Source: Bacteroidetes bacterium UBA6161
Lineage (GTDB): Bacteria > Bacteroidota > Bacteroidia > NS11-12g > UBA955
Assembly: GCA_002422315.1 (NCBI GenBank)
Contig: DIUJ01000033.1
Location: forward strand, 396 to 10,455
DNA length: 10,060 nucleotides
Reading direction: 5' to 3'
The notes below the pieces were generated by a model. The model did not search any database and was not told the origin of the DNA. It saw nothing but the letters and a program-made list of their open reading frames with translations. A program made the translations under genes and the position numbers. Positions 1-8,553 of the stretch are shown here, piece after piece (the stretch's first letter is position 1; each line of letters starts with the position of its first letter).

Positions 1-2585
1 AACAACCGGTAGCAAATCCGCTGGCAGCTATGCAAGCCAGAATGACAGGTGTTTACATAACGCAATCTTCCGGTACTACAGGAGGTGGTTTTAATATCAG
101 AATAAGAGGCACAAACAGTATAAGGACAGAAGGAAATGAACCTTTATATATTGTTAACGGCATGCCTTATGAGTCACAATCATTAGGTAGCACCAACCTT
201 ATTTCGGGTATACTACCCAATGCAAACAACCCTTTAAACAACATCAATCCTGCCGATATAGAAAGTATTGAAGTACTTAAAGATGCCGATGCAACTGCAA
301 TCTATGGATCCAGAGGATCAAATGGCGTGGTATTGATTACTACTAAAAAAGGGAAAGAAGGAAAAATACAGTTTTCTGCTCAGTCATTTACAACTATTGG
401 AACTATCACTCGGAAATTAGATTTACTAAACACAAATCAATACTTAGCAATGAGAAGAAAAGCTTTTGTCAATGATGGTATTGAATCAATTCCGGAAAAT
501 GCCTATGACATCAATGGAACATGGGATGAAAATAGATTTACTGATTGGCAAAAGAAACTCATTGGAGGAACATCAATCATTAATAATTTTCAAGGAACAA
601 TTTCTGGAGGCAACAGCCAAACCCAATATTTAATAAGCGGAACTGCAAGAAATGAAACTACGGTTTATCCCGATGACAACGAATACAAAAGAGGGGTATT
701 AAATACATCAATAAGTCATAAATCAGAAAACAATAAATTCAACCTGCTCTTTTCATCAAATTATAGTGCTGACAAAAACATGTTGCCGGGAGTAGATTTA
801 ACAAGATACGCATATGCATTGGCTCCAAACTCACCTGAACTATACCAAGAAGATGGTACTCTAAATTGGGAAAATGGCACGTTCGATAATCCGCTTGGTT
901 TTCTAAATGGCAAGTACCAAACAAATACTAATAATCTTATTTCAAATCTCCAATTAAGTTTCAAATTATTGCCAAGTTTAGAATTAAAATCAAATTTTGG
1001 TTATACGGATACAAGAATGATCGAAGTTAGAACAATACCAACAACTGTTTACAATCCATTCGATGTCATTACAAATGACATGGCAACATTATATCTGAAC
1101 AATAGCAATAGGCAGTCATGGATAATTGAACCTCAACTAAACTGGAGTAAAGAATGGAATAAGATAAAAGTTAACGTTTTATTAGGCACTACGTTTCAAA
1201 ACAATTTGTCTCAACAATTAGTACAATCGGGTTCAGGTTTTACAAGTAATGCCCTCATCAATAATCTTGCTGCAGCCAGTAATCGCTCTATTCTTAACCA
1301 TCAAGAAATAGTATACAAATACAACGCCTTTTTCGGAAGATTGAATTTAAATTGGCAAGATAAATACATTCTCAACCTAACAGGGAGAAGAGATGGTTCA
1401 AGTCGATTTGGTCCAGGAAATCGTTTTGCAAATTTTGGAGCTATTGGTGCTGCATGGATTTTTTCTAAGGAAACCATATTTAAAAATCAAGATAAAATAT
1501 TGAGTTTTGGTAAAATCAGAGGAAGTATAGGAACATCAGGCAATGATCAAATTGGAGATTATCAGTTTTTAGACACATACAACGTTACAACAAACAACTA
1601 CCAAGGCGTTATCGGATTAGCACCCACAAGGCTCTTCAATCCAAATTTTGGTTGGGAAACAAACAAAAAGATTGAAGTAGCAATGGAATTGGGGCTTTGG
1701 AAAGATAATATTTTTCTAACGACCGCATATTTTTCAAATCGCTCATCAAACCAATTAGTAGGTGTGCCACTTCCTGCAACCACAGGTTTTCCATCCATCC
1801 AAGCAAATTTTGATGCAACAGTTCAAAATACAGGCTTAGAAATAGACATAAGAACTGTAAATATAAAAAGTGGAAGTTTTAAATGGGTCTCTACTTTAAA
1901 CTTTACCCAACCAAAAAATAAATTGATTGAATTTAAAAACCTAGAGGGCTCAACATATGAAAACACACTGGTAGTTGGTCAACCGTTAAATATTATTAAG
2001 TTGTATAATTTAACGGGCATCAACCCTGACACAGGAATATATCAGTTTCAAGATGTTGATAACGACGGTCAAATTTCAGCCCCAAATGATCGTCAGGTTA
2101 TAGGCAACTTAAATCCTGAATGGTTTGGTGGTTTAGGAAATCAAATAAGCTACAAAAATTGGGAATTGGATATTCTCTTTCAATTTGTAAGACAGCAAGG
2201 TAGAAATTTTGGTTATTACTTTTCAGTTCCTGGTAGTCTTTCAAATCAACCTACTGAAGTTTTAAATCATTGGTCGGCAAATACTATAAATCCAACTTCG
2301 CAGGTATATACTTCAGGTGCTAATCCTGATGCAATGCAAGCCTTTTTAAGGTATACTGATAGTAACGCGATTATTAGTGATGCTTCTTTTATTAGACTAA
2401 AAAGTATTAGTCTTTCATATAACTTACCATCTAATTGGACAAAATCATTTTCAGGTGCAATATACTTGCAAGGCCAAAACCTTTTGACTTTTACAAAATA
2501 TAAAGGAGCAGATCCTGAGAACCAAACCTCTGGTTTTTTACCTCCTTTAAAACAATGGACGCTTGGAATACAATTTAATTTATAA
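1..2585 (+). CDS. SusC/RagA-family TonB-linked outer-membrane transporter (5' end outside window)
   Basis: This is the outer-membrane porin of a SusCD importer, which takes up oligomeric nutrients using TonB energy. The frame is open from base 3 to the left edge (first residues QPVANPLAA), so the true start lies upstream; the internal ATG at 30 is not the start. About 860 residues are visible against roughly 1000 for the family, so the signal peptide, carboxypeptidase-like N-terminal domain and TonB box are missing only because of the window edge. Visible plug-domain signatures are IRIRGTNSI (from 96) with PLYIVNGMPY after it, and IESIEVLKDADATAIYGSRG followed by SNGVVLITTKKG (258 to about 355). 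The rest is aromatic and Asn-rich beta-barrel sequence, ending in the usual KQWTLGIQFNL terminal strand. The SusD partner starts 16 bp downstream. Family assignment is firm. A peptide substrate is inferred only from the S9 peptidase in the same operon. Confidence 0.96.
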   Translation, partial: QPVANPLAAMQARMTGVYITQSSGTTGGGFNIRIRGTNSIRTEGNEPLYIVNGMPYESQSLGSTNLISGILPNANNPLNNINPADIESIEVLKDADATAIYGSRGSNGVVLITTKKGKEGKIQFSAQSFTTIGTITRKLDLLNTNQYLAMRRKAFVNDGIESIPENAYDINGTWDENRFTDWQKKLIGGTSIINNFQGTISGGNSQTQYLISGTARNETTVYPDDNEYKRGVLNTSISHKSENNKFNLLFSSNYSADKNMLPGVDLTRYAYALAPNSPELYQEDGTLNWENGTFDNPLGFLNGKYQTNTNNLISNLQLSFKLLPSLELKSNFGYTDTRMIEVRTIPTTVYNPFDVITNDMATLYLNNSNRQSWIIEPQLNWSKEWNKIKVNVLLGTTFQNNLSQQLVQSGSGFTSNALINNLAAASNRSILNHQEIVYKYNAFFGRLNLNWQDKYILNLTGRRDGSSRFGPGNRFANFGAIGAAWIFSKETIFKNQDKILSFGKIRGSIGTSGNDQIGDYQFLDTYNVTTNNYQGVIGLAPTRLFNPNFGWETNKKIEVAMELGLWKDNIFLTTAYFSNRSSNQLVGVPLPATTGFPSIQANFDATVQNTGLEIDIRTVNIKSGSFKWVSTLNFTQPKNKLIEFKNLEGSTYENTLVVGQPLNIIKLYNLTGINPDTGIYQFQDVDNDGQISAPNDRQVIGNLNPEWFGGLGNQISYKNWELDILFQFVRQQGRNFGYYFSVPGSLSNQPTEVLNHWSANTINPTSQVYTSGANPDAMQAFLRYTDSNAIISDASFIRLKSISLSYNLPSNWTKSFSGAIYLQGQNLLTFTKYKGADPENQTSGFLPPLKQWTLGIQFNL

Positions 2586-2601
2586 ACTAAATTCAAAAAA
2601 A

Positions 2602-3978
2602 ATGAAAACAAATTTTAAAACAGCTATTGCAACACTAATTATAATTTTTAGTTTAATAAGTTGCGAAAGCTTTATCGAAGTTGATGTGCCACAATCTCAA
2701 TTAACAGGTCAGGCAGTATTTGAAGATTCTTCCACAGCAACAGCTGCTTTATCTAATGTTTACGCTAGGCTTCGTGGTGAAGGCATGGTAACAGGTTCTG
2801 CCTTCGGATTATCAAACCTGATGGGTAATTATGCAGACGAACTTACATTCTATGGAAGTAACACCGTACTACAAAGCTTTAACAACCATACAATTGTACC
2901 TGGTAACGGGTATATAAATACACTTTGGAATGCAAGTTACGGGCAATTATATGCGGTAAACGCTATTGTTGAAGGAGTTGAAAATTCCGTCAATATCAAC
3001 ACAGAAGATAAAAACAAATTGAAGGGTGAAGCTTTGTTTCTTCGAGCTTACATTCATTTCTATTTAGTGAATTGCTTTGGCGAAATTCCATACATTACAA
3101 CTACAAATTACATTCAAAACACTACGGTTTCTAAAAATACAATAAGTGAAATAAATCAAAACATTTTAAATGATTTAACGCATGCGGAAGATTTATTACT
3201 CGATAATTACCCTACCAATGAGCGAGTAAGAGCAAACAAATTTGTAGTTAAAGCTATGTTGGCTAGAATGCATCTATATCTTCAAAATTGGGAACAAGCT
3301 GAATCCTATGCAACAGAGGTAATTAATAATCCTTCATACAATTGGGAGCTAAACATACAAAATGTTTTCTTGAAAGCAAACCCAGGAATCATTTGGGCTT
3401 TGCACCCAGGAATTGCTGGTTTAAATACTCTTGATGCGAGAACCTTTATTTTTTCATCAGGCCCACCTATCAAGCAGGCTTTATCGGTAGATATAATGAA
3501 TGCTTTCGAGCCAAATGATTCAAGAAAGCAATATTGGACAAGAACAATAACCAATGGAGGTCAGTCATGGTATCATGCATTCAAATACAAAAAAACGTTG
3601 AACACTGGGACATCTGAAGAATACACAATTCTTTTCCGTTTAGCAGAACAATATCTCATTCGAGCAGAAGCCAGAGCAGAATTAAATAATCTAAATCAGG
3701 CAGTAGAAGACTTAAATAAGGTTCGAATTCGAGCTGGTTTACTGGAAAGTAGTGCAACTACAAAAGAAGATATAGTTGAAGCGATTATTCAAGAAAGAAA
3801 ATTAGAATTATTCACAGAACAAGGGCACCGATGGTTTGATTTAAAAAGAACAGGAAGAGCAGAAAATGCATTAAGTCCGATAAAACCAAACTGGCAAAAC
3901 ACTCACTCGATATTACCTATTCCAGAATCAGAGTTGATCTTGAACAACAATTTATCACCTCAAAACCCGGGTTATTAA
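2602..3978 (+). CDS. SusD/RagB-family nutrient-binding outer-membrane lipoprotein
   Basis: This is the surface lipoprotein that caps the SusC porin and captures substrate. I chose the ATG at 2602 because it begins a clean lipoprotein signal: MKTNF, a hydrophobic stretch (TLIIIFSLIS), then Cys21 in a LISC lipobox. The longer frame from 2563 would overlap the SusC gene and add 13 polar residues before the signal. The product is 458 residues, within the family range. Family landmarks are a TPR-type helix with LFLRAYIHFYLVNCFGEIPY (around residues 145-164), the C-terminal RWFDLKRTGR motif (from Arg410), and the terminal IPESELILNNNL...NPGY. It sits 16 bp after the SusC stop and one base before the S9 peptidase start, so co-transcription is very likely. 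Ligand specificity cannot be read from the sequence. Confidence 0.96.
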   Translation: MKTNFKTAIATLIIIFSLISCESFIEVDVPQSQLTGQAVFEDSSTATAALSNVYARLRGEGMVTGSAFGLSNLMGNYADELTFYGSNTVLQSFNNHTIVPGNGYINTLWNASYGQLYAVNAIVEGVENSVNINTEDKNKLKGEALFLRAYIHFYLVNCFGEIPYITTTNYIQNTTVSKNTISEINQNILNDLTHAEDLLLDNYPTNERVRANKFVVKAMLARMHLYLQNWEQAESYATEVINNPSYNWELNIQNVFLKANPGIIWALHPGIAGLNTLDARTFIFSSGPPIKQALSVDIMNAFEPNDSRKQYWTRTITNGGQSWYHAFKYKKTLNTGTSEEYTILFRLAEQYLIRAEARAELNNLNQAVEDLNKVRIRAGLLESSATTKEDIVEAIIQERKLELFTEQGHRWFDLKRTGRAENALSPIKPNWQNTHSILPIPESELILNNNLSPQNPGY

Positions 3979-3979
3979 A

Positions 3980-6541
3980 ATGACACAAACTTTCAAAAAC
4001 GGGATTATAATTTTCATCTTACTTTGCGGTATATTAACTTTTAGTCAAAACCAAAAAAAGAAGCTCAATGAAAATGAGTATGATAGATGGTACTTGTTGG
4101 TGGATGAAAATATAACCCCAAATGGGAAATGGGTTTCATTTCTTTTGAAATACAATAATGGAAATGACACCTTGGTTCTTAAAAACACCAAAAATGAGAA
4201 AACTTTTTTTTATCCAAAAGCTAGTAGTGGGAAATTTAGCTCAGACAGCAAATGGTTTTCATATTATGTGAATCAAAATGAACTAATTCTATTAAACCTT
4301 GAAACATATAAAAAACAATCTTTCTCTCAAGTCAATAGTTATCAAATAGATGATCAGTCAAAGATACTCGCAGTATTGAAAACAAGTGATACATTAAACA
4401 TAGTAAGCCTCAATTCTGGGGAAACTAGAAACTTGGCTGAAGTGAAAGAGTACAGTTTCAGTCCAAATGGTATTTTGGCAATCATAAAGGAAGAATCAGT
4501 TTCGGTTATAAATGCTAACCATAATTTGCAGGATTGCATAATTGCAACAAGTGAAAATGGATTAAAAAATTTGGTTTGGAATAGAAATAAAGGAATTGCA
4601 TTTTTTGAAAAATTAGAAGTACAGGCCAAGACTACACAAAGCCATAAAATAAATTATTTTGACTTTTCTAACAGGAAACTTTACACATTAAATCCAAATG
4701 ATTTTTCTGAACTTCATAGCAAAAGCATTATAAAACCATTTGGACAAAAAGCAATTCTCATTGAGCACAATGATGATAAAATTATTTTCTTCATAAATAA
4801 TCAAGAAAGGATTGATAACAAAGTCAAAAAAATGGAAATCTGGGAATCAGACTCACCTCTAGAATATCCATCACAAGAGTTAAAAGGTAATTTTGAAAAC
4901 TACAACAAAATGGCTGTTTGGTGGCCAAGAAAAAATGAATTAAAAGTAATAGGCACAAATCAAAGACCAAATGCAATTATATGTCCTATTAGCGACTATG
5001 TTTTATCATTTAATCCACTAGATTATGAACCTCAATTTGAATTGTTAGGACCTGTAGATTTATATCTTACAAATTTAAAGACCAATAAAACGAAGTTGCT
5101 AATCAAAAAGCAAAGCCAAAAAGTGCTGTCAATGGGTGCCTCGGCAGCTGGCAGATATCTACATTATTATCGTGATAAAAACTGGTGGATATATGACTTA
5201 GCTGAAGACATTCATCTAAATGTTACTAAAGACCTGCCATTTACCGTAGAAAATTATAAACAAGACGAAGCTGGACCAAAATATGCTTTTGGATGTGCAG
5301 GTTGGTCTTCAGATAACAAGCATATCTTCATTTATGACGAGTTTGATATTTGGATGATTTCATCAGACGGAAAAACAAAAAATAGAATAACTAATGGAAG
5401 AGAGTCAAAGAAGCAATATAGAGTTGAGGAGGATCTCTATGTAAACAAATTTCACAGAGGTACTAGTGAGTTTTTAACAAATACTTTGAACAAAAAGGAG
5501 GGGATAATTTTTACTACTATAGACCAAAATAAAAATATTGGCTACTATATGTGGAATGAAAAAGACCAGTTGAAAATAATATATTTAGGAAACTCAAAAT
5601 CAAATAGAATTAAATATACATCAAAGAGTAAAGATTTAATATGGATTGAACAAGATGCATCAAAGCCACCTCGACTCTTATTTAAACATAACAATAAAAT
5701 AAAACCATTAATAGCTTACCAATCAAACAAACACTATTTAGAGTATGAATCACGTAAAGCAACATTAGTGGAATACAAAAATTCCCAAGGTGATTCCCTG
5801 AAAGGTGTTTTATATTATCCTACGGGTTATAAAGAAGGAAGGAAATACCCCATGATAGTTTACATCTACGAAAAATTATCACAAAGGCTTCATCAATATG
5901 AGAATCCTAGTTTATTTAATGCCGATGGCTTTTCAATGGCCAATTACGTTTATGACGACTACTTTGTTCTCTATCCCGATATAACTTATCAAGTAGGCAA
6001 TCCTGGTATTTCAGCAAAAGATTGCGTGGTTAGTGCTGTAAACCAAGTCATAAGTACTGGTAAAGTTGACAACACTAAAATAGGAATAATTGGTCACTCT
6101 TTTGGTGGCTATCAAGTAGCATCCATTATCACTCAAACTGATATTTTTAAAGCCGCTGTCGCTGGTGCAGCGGTGGCTGACCTGACAAATCTGTATGTAC
6201 AAATGAATTGGGATTGGAACAGAACACAGGCTTGGAGATTTGAATCACAACAAATGCGTATGGGATCAAATCCATTTAATAATTTTGAGGGTTATAAAAA
6301 TAATTCGCCAATTGCAAATGTTTCCAAAATCAATACGCCTTTACTTAGTTGGTCAGGTAAAGAAGATTATAATGTGAATTGGAATCAAAGTATATACCTA
6401 CACATGGCACTTAGAAGGTTAAAGAAGAAAAACAAACTGCTTCTCTTCCCTGATGAAGGTCACGTAATTTCAAAAATGGAAACGCAAGTGTTACTATCAA
6501 AACAAATTAAAGATTGGTTTGATTCTTATCTTAAATATTAA
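3980..6541 (+). CDS. exported S9-family (prolyl oligopeptidase/DPP-type) serine peptidase
   Basis: Family S9 enzymes cleave short peptides, which enter through a beta-propeller into an alpha/beta-hydrolase active site. The 853-residue product starts with a signal peptide (NGIIIFILLCGILTFS, likely cleaved near residue 22) and has no lipobox, so it is probably periplasmic. Residues of about 30-590 look like propeller sequence. The C-terminal 230 residues are the hydrolase domain: nucleophile Ser707 in GHSFGGYQ, Asp796 in GKEDYNVNW, and His828 in PDEGHVIS. The Asp-to-His spacing of 32 matches DPP-IV. The usual HGGP or YxGP oxyanion segment reads YIYEKLSQRLH here; Tyr630 is in the position expected for the oxyanion tyrosine. 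The start lies one base after the SusD stop, so translation is probably coupled. The role inferred from context is trimming peptides imported by the adjacent SusCD. Exact specificity (dipeptidyl, acylaminoacyl or other) is unknown. Confidence 0.92.
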   Translation: MTQTFKNGIIIFILLCGILTFSQNQKKKLNENEYDRWYLLVDENITPNGKWVSFLLKYNNGNDTLVLKNTKNEKTFFYPKASSGKFSSDSKWFSYYVNQNELILLNLETYKKQSFSQVNSYQIDDQSKILAVLKTSDTLNIVSLNSGETRNLAEVKEYSFSPNGILAIIKEESVSVINANHNLQDCIIATSENGLKNLVWNRNKGIAFFEKLEVQAKTTQSHKINYFDFSNRKLYTLNPNDFSELHSKSIIKPFGQKAILIEHNDDKIIFFINNQERIDNKVKKMEIWESDSPLEYPSQELKGNFENYNKMAVWWPRKNELKVIGTNQRPNAIICPISDYVLSFNPLDYEPQFELLGPVDLYLTNLKTNKTKLLIKKQSQKVLSMGASAAGRYLHYYRDKNWWIYDLAEDIHLNVTKDLPFTVENYKQDEAGPKYAFGCAGWSSDNKHIFIYDEFDIWMISSDGKTKNRITNGRESKKQYRVEEDLYVNKFHRGTSEFLTNTLNKKEGIIFTTIDQNKNIGYYMWNEKDQLKIIYLGNSKSNRIKYTSKSKDLIWIEQDASKPPRLLFKHNNKIKPLIAYQSNKHYLEYESRKATLVEYKNSQGDSLKGVLYYPTGYKEGRKYPMIVYIYEKLSQRLHQYENPSLFNADGFSMANYVYDDYFVLYPDITYQVGNPGISAKDCVVSAVNQVISTGKVDNTKIGIIGHSFGGYQVASIITQTDIFKAAVAGAAVADLTNLYVQMNWDWNRTQAWRFESQQMRMGSNPFNNFEGYKNNSPIANVSKINTPLLSWSGKEDYNVNWNQSIYLHMALRRLKKKNKLLLFPDEGHVISKMETQVLLSKQIKDWFDSYLKY

Positions 6542-6552
6542 CTTAAACTAAA

Positions 6553-6581
6553 CAATGCCAGAAATCGATCTTCTGGCATTG
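6553..6581. terminator. hairpin terminator shared by the two convergent gene sets
   Basis: A perfect 11-bp stem (CAATGCCAGAA paired with TTCTGGCATTG) encloses a 7-nt loop (ATCGATC). It sits 11 bp after the S9 peptidase stop and 24 bp after the end of the opposing DUF6520-like gene. T-rich sequence follows on both strands: AATTGGTTT on the plus side, TTTAGTTTAAGTT on the minus side. Neither side has a perfect U-tract, but position and stem quality support a bidirectional terminator. Confidence 0.8.
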
Positions 6582-6605
6582 AATTGGTTTAACCATTAAA
6601 AGAGA

Positions 6606-6881
6606 TTACTGCTTTTTGTACAACAGATCCGGACAAGCAGTACCGGCTTCGTTCAAACGGTACAACAATTGACCCGTGGATTGATTACCAACCCGACAAT
6701 GTTGCACATTAAATTCTGTACTACATACTGTAGATGATTCTTCACAAGAACCTGGAATTAATCCAATCATATCTACAGTTAACAATTCTTCTTTGGGTGC
6801 CTCACTAAACGCAAACGCTCCAAAAACAGCCAATAAAACAGTTACTATTGGCAAAACTGATTTTAAAATGCTTTTTTTCAT
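6606..6881 (-). CDS. small secreted four-cysteine protein, DUF6520-like
   Basis: This is a 91-residue exported protein of unknown function. The N-terminus is a signal peptide (MKKSILKSVLP, then VTVLLAVFGAFAFS), with likely cleavage around residues 24-26 (AFA-FS or AFS-EA), leaving a mature peptide of about 65 residues. The mature part has four cysteines (Cys46, Cys53, Cys62, Cys83), an even number that could form two disulfides, and ends CPDLLYKKQ. The overall pattern resembles the DUF6520 family of flavobacteria as I remember it; this was not checked by search. The gene is the last of the minus-strand set, 75 bp after the MauE-like gene, which points to a link between a redox membrane protein and a disulfide-bearing substrate. 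The start is the only ATG fitting the signal peptide; no Shine-Dalgarno sequence is visible, which is normal for this phylum. Confidence 0.85.
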   Translation of the reverse strand: MKKSILKSVLPIVTVLLAVFGAFAFSEAPKEELLTVDMIGLIPGSCEESSTVCSTEFNVQHCRVGNQSTGQLLYRLNEAGTACPDLLYKKQ

Positions 6882-6956
6882 AATACTAAAAATTTAAAAT
6901 TACTGATCTACTCTTTTTCAGGTTTTCGATCGTTACCCTGACACTGCAGTATATTT

Positions 6957-8453
6957 TCAAAAAATGGTCTTAAAATAAGGTGACTTCAATTGATAAACAG
7001 TTAGATATTGACCGCTTATAGTGACCAATTTATCTTCCTCTATCCAAAAACTACTCATGGCTTGTTTATTTTGATGAGGCAAATAAAAACTAAACAAATA
7101 ACTTTCATATTGTATAGAATACACATCAATAATTGATGCTGTATTCCACATATCTTTAGGTTCATAATTACCCATAATACCGCTTTGTACAAAGACATAA
7201 TCATCATAAGTTGCTGTATTTTTATTGACGGTTAAGGGTTTTTCTGCCAAAACAGTAACATTTTTTTTTGATAGAGTAGCAGTTTTTAATTGTGCTTTTT
7301 CGATTTGATCTATGGTGTTATGCTTAGAATGTGTTTGTAGTCTGGAATCAATAAGTAAAAATTGATTTCGATAGTAATAAGTATAAACAAGTTGGTTTAC
7401 TGATTCATTAAAAAGCAACATACCGTCTGTATCGAAAATGCCATCTATTTGTTTTTCAAGTATGTTAGAATTCAATGAAACTTTTACCGAATCACGGGTA
7501 TTGACAATACCTATGATATTTTCAAAAGTTGAACTACTCAAAGCTTTAATAGCAATGGCAGACGAATCTAAAGGTACCATGTGAGTAAAATAAGCTTCTT
7601 TATACAGCCATTTTTTAGCTTCCCAATTGAAAGTTTCTCCTCTGTATACTACTGGCGTTGTACCATCATAATAGTAAAAATAGGGTGCTTTCACTACTAA
7701 CCTTAGTGCACGAAACTTTAAATCAGTTGGAGATAATTGGATAATGTAGTTTTCTCTGGAGAAAGAGTCTTTATCTATCACTGTAACAGATAACGGAGCA
7801 GTAACATTCCCTAAGTAAATTTTATTTTTATAAAATCCTGCTATGTAATAAGAATTATAATCTAAATCAATTTGCTTGAGCAATGAGGTCGGATGATGAG
7901 GAAAATGTCTGATAAAATCATTCTCAGAAGGTTTATCATCAGCTGTAAATAAATAAAGAAAAGAAACAAGACAAACACTCCCTGAAAATAAAATTATCAA
8001 TTGTAGACTTTGGAATTTGATGCTGTGATTTCTTTGAATACCATAAATTAGGATTGCAAGGATTGCAATTAAAATAAACACTACATTAAAAATCAAATGT
8101 TCTTTCCATCCTAATTTTTCCAATATCCCTCCACAAGAACAAGGTATATGGGCACTATAAGTTAAAAGTATAAATAGATATGCCGAAAACAAACTCATTA
8201 AAACAAATGCTCCATAAAGTCCAAACTGTCGTGTCTTAGGAATGAATAAGAAAGCCGACAGGAATAATTCTGTTATTGGAACGCCATAGGATATAAGTTT
8301 CACATAAGAACGCAACATAGGTGACTGACCTAATTGTACCTGAAAATTTTCAAAATCTAAAAATTTATTCACAGCGGCATAAACAAACAGTAAAACATAA
8401 AGCAAACAAATAAGCTCTAATATTAAATTTTGTGTTTTAATCGACATTCGCAT
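6957..8453 (-). CDS. MauE/DoxX-like redox-associated membrane protein with a large C-terminal periplasmic domain
   Basis: The predicted inner-membrane protein has 498 residues. Five hydrophobic helices are visible at about 8-29, 56-71, 79-101, 117-139 and 147-170. Between helices 3 and 4 lies IPCSCGGILEKLGW, with Cys105 and Cys107, typical of MauE-type proteins thought to handle thiol/disulfide exchange. With the N-terminus inside, five helices put both this CxC loop and residues 171-498 in the periplasm. The C-terminal part contains repeated beta-type segments, for example YYIAGFYKNKIYLGN, and may be a propeller; this fold is inferred. MauE alone is only about 150-200 residues, so this is a fusion. 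The frame can begin at GTG 8456, ATG 8453 or ATG 8447; I chose the ATG at 8453, and nothing upstream decides between them. It lies between the AraC regulator and the cysteine-containing peptide, and 97 bp of upstream sequence leave room for its own promoter. Confidence 0.85.
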   Translation of the reverse strand: MRMSIKTQNLILELICLLYVLLFVYAAVNKFLDFENFQVQLGQSPMLRSYVKLISYGVPITELFLSAFLFIPKTRQFGLYGAFVLMSLFSAYLFILLTYSAHIPCSCGGILEKLGWKEHLIFNVVFILIAILAILIYGIQRNHSIKFQSLQLIILFSGSVCLVSFLYLFTADDKPSENDFIRHFPHHPTSLLKQIDLDYNSYYIAGFYKNKIYLGNVTAPLSVTVIDKDSFSRENYIIQLSPTDLKFRALRLVVKAPYFYYYDGTTPVVYRGETFNWEAKKWLYKEAYFTHMVPLDSSAIAIKALSSSTFENIIGIVNTRDSVKVSLNSNILEKQIDGIFDTDGMLLFNESVNQLVYTYYYRNQFLLIDSRLQTHSKHNTIDQIEKAQLKTATLSKKNVTVLAEKPLTVNKNTATYDDYVFVQSGIMGNYEPKDMWNTASIIDVYSIQYESYLFSFYLPHQNKQAMSSFWIEEDKLVTISGQYLTVYQLKSPYFKTIF

Positions 8454-8507
8454 CACGCAATAGTTTTAATTCTTTGCGTAAAATTCACAATTTATTATGT
8501 AAAACAC

Positions 8508-8520
8508 TTGTTATATCGGG
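8508..8520 (-). promoter_or_regulatory. possible degenerate third copy of the regulator site before the MauE-like gene
   Basis: The minus strand reads CCCGATATAACAA, matching the proximal repeat at 8 of 13 positions with both ends (CCC and ACAA) intact. It ends 55 bp before the MauE-like ATG, close to the 59 bp between the proximal repeat and the STAS-like ATG. No good TAnnTTTG element is visible downstream, so this is tentative. Confidence 0.3.
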
Positions 8521-8528
8521 AGGTTTAC

Positions 8529-8545
8529 TTATCCAAAAAGGATAA
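8529..8545. repeat. short inverted repeat after the AraC-family gene
   Basis: TTATCC and GGATAA form a perfect 6-bp inverted repeat around a 5-nt A/T spacer, starting 8 bp after the regulator's stop. No U-tract follows on the minus strand, so it is a weak terminator at best; it could be a processing or protein-binding site separating the regulator pair from the MauE/peptide pair. Confidence 0.3.
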
Positions 8546-8553
8546 TTGTGCAA

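Noticed and set aside
2563..2601. A 13-codon upstream extension of the SusD frame beginning at ATG 2563.
   Set aside because: It overlaps the end of the SusC gene and would place polar residues ahead of a complete lipoprotein signal that starts at 2602.
2267..2611. A 114-codon minus-strand open frame across the SusC/SusD junction.
   Set aside because: It lies antisense to SusC, shows no recognisable domain, and its composition is what the opposite strand of a barrel gene gives. Other frames inside the plus-strand genes (for example at 3306-3554 and 4354-4629) were rejected for the same reason.
6922..6939. A near-palindrome around CGATCG (GGT...ACC arms) between the peptide gene and the MauE-like gene.
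   Set aside because: The arms are short and off-centre by one base, there is no second copy, and no promoter element lies at a fitting distance.
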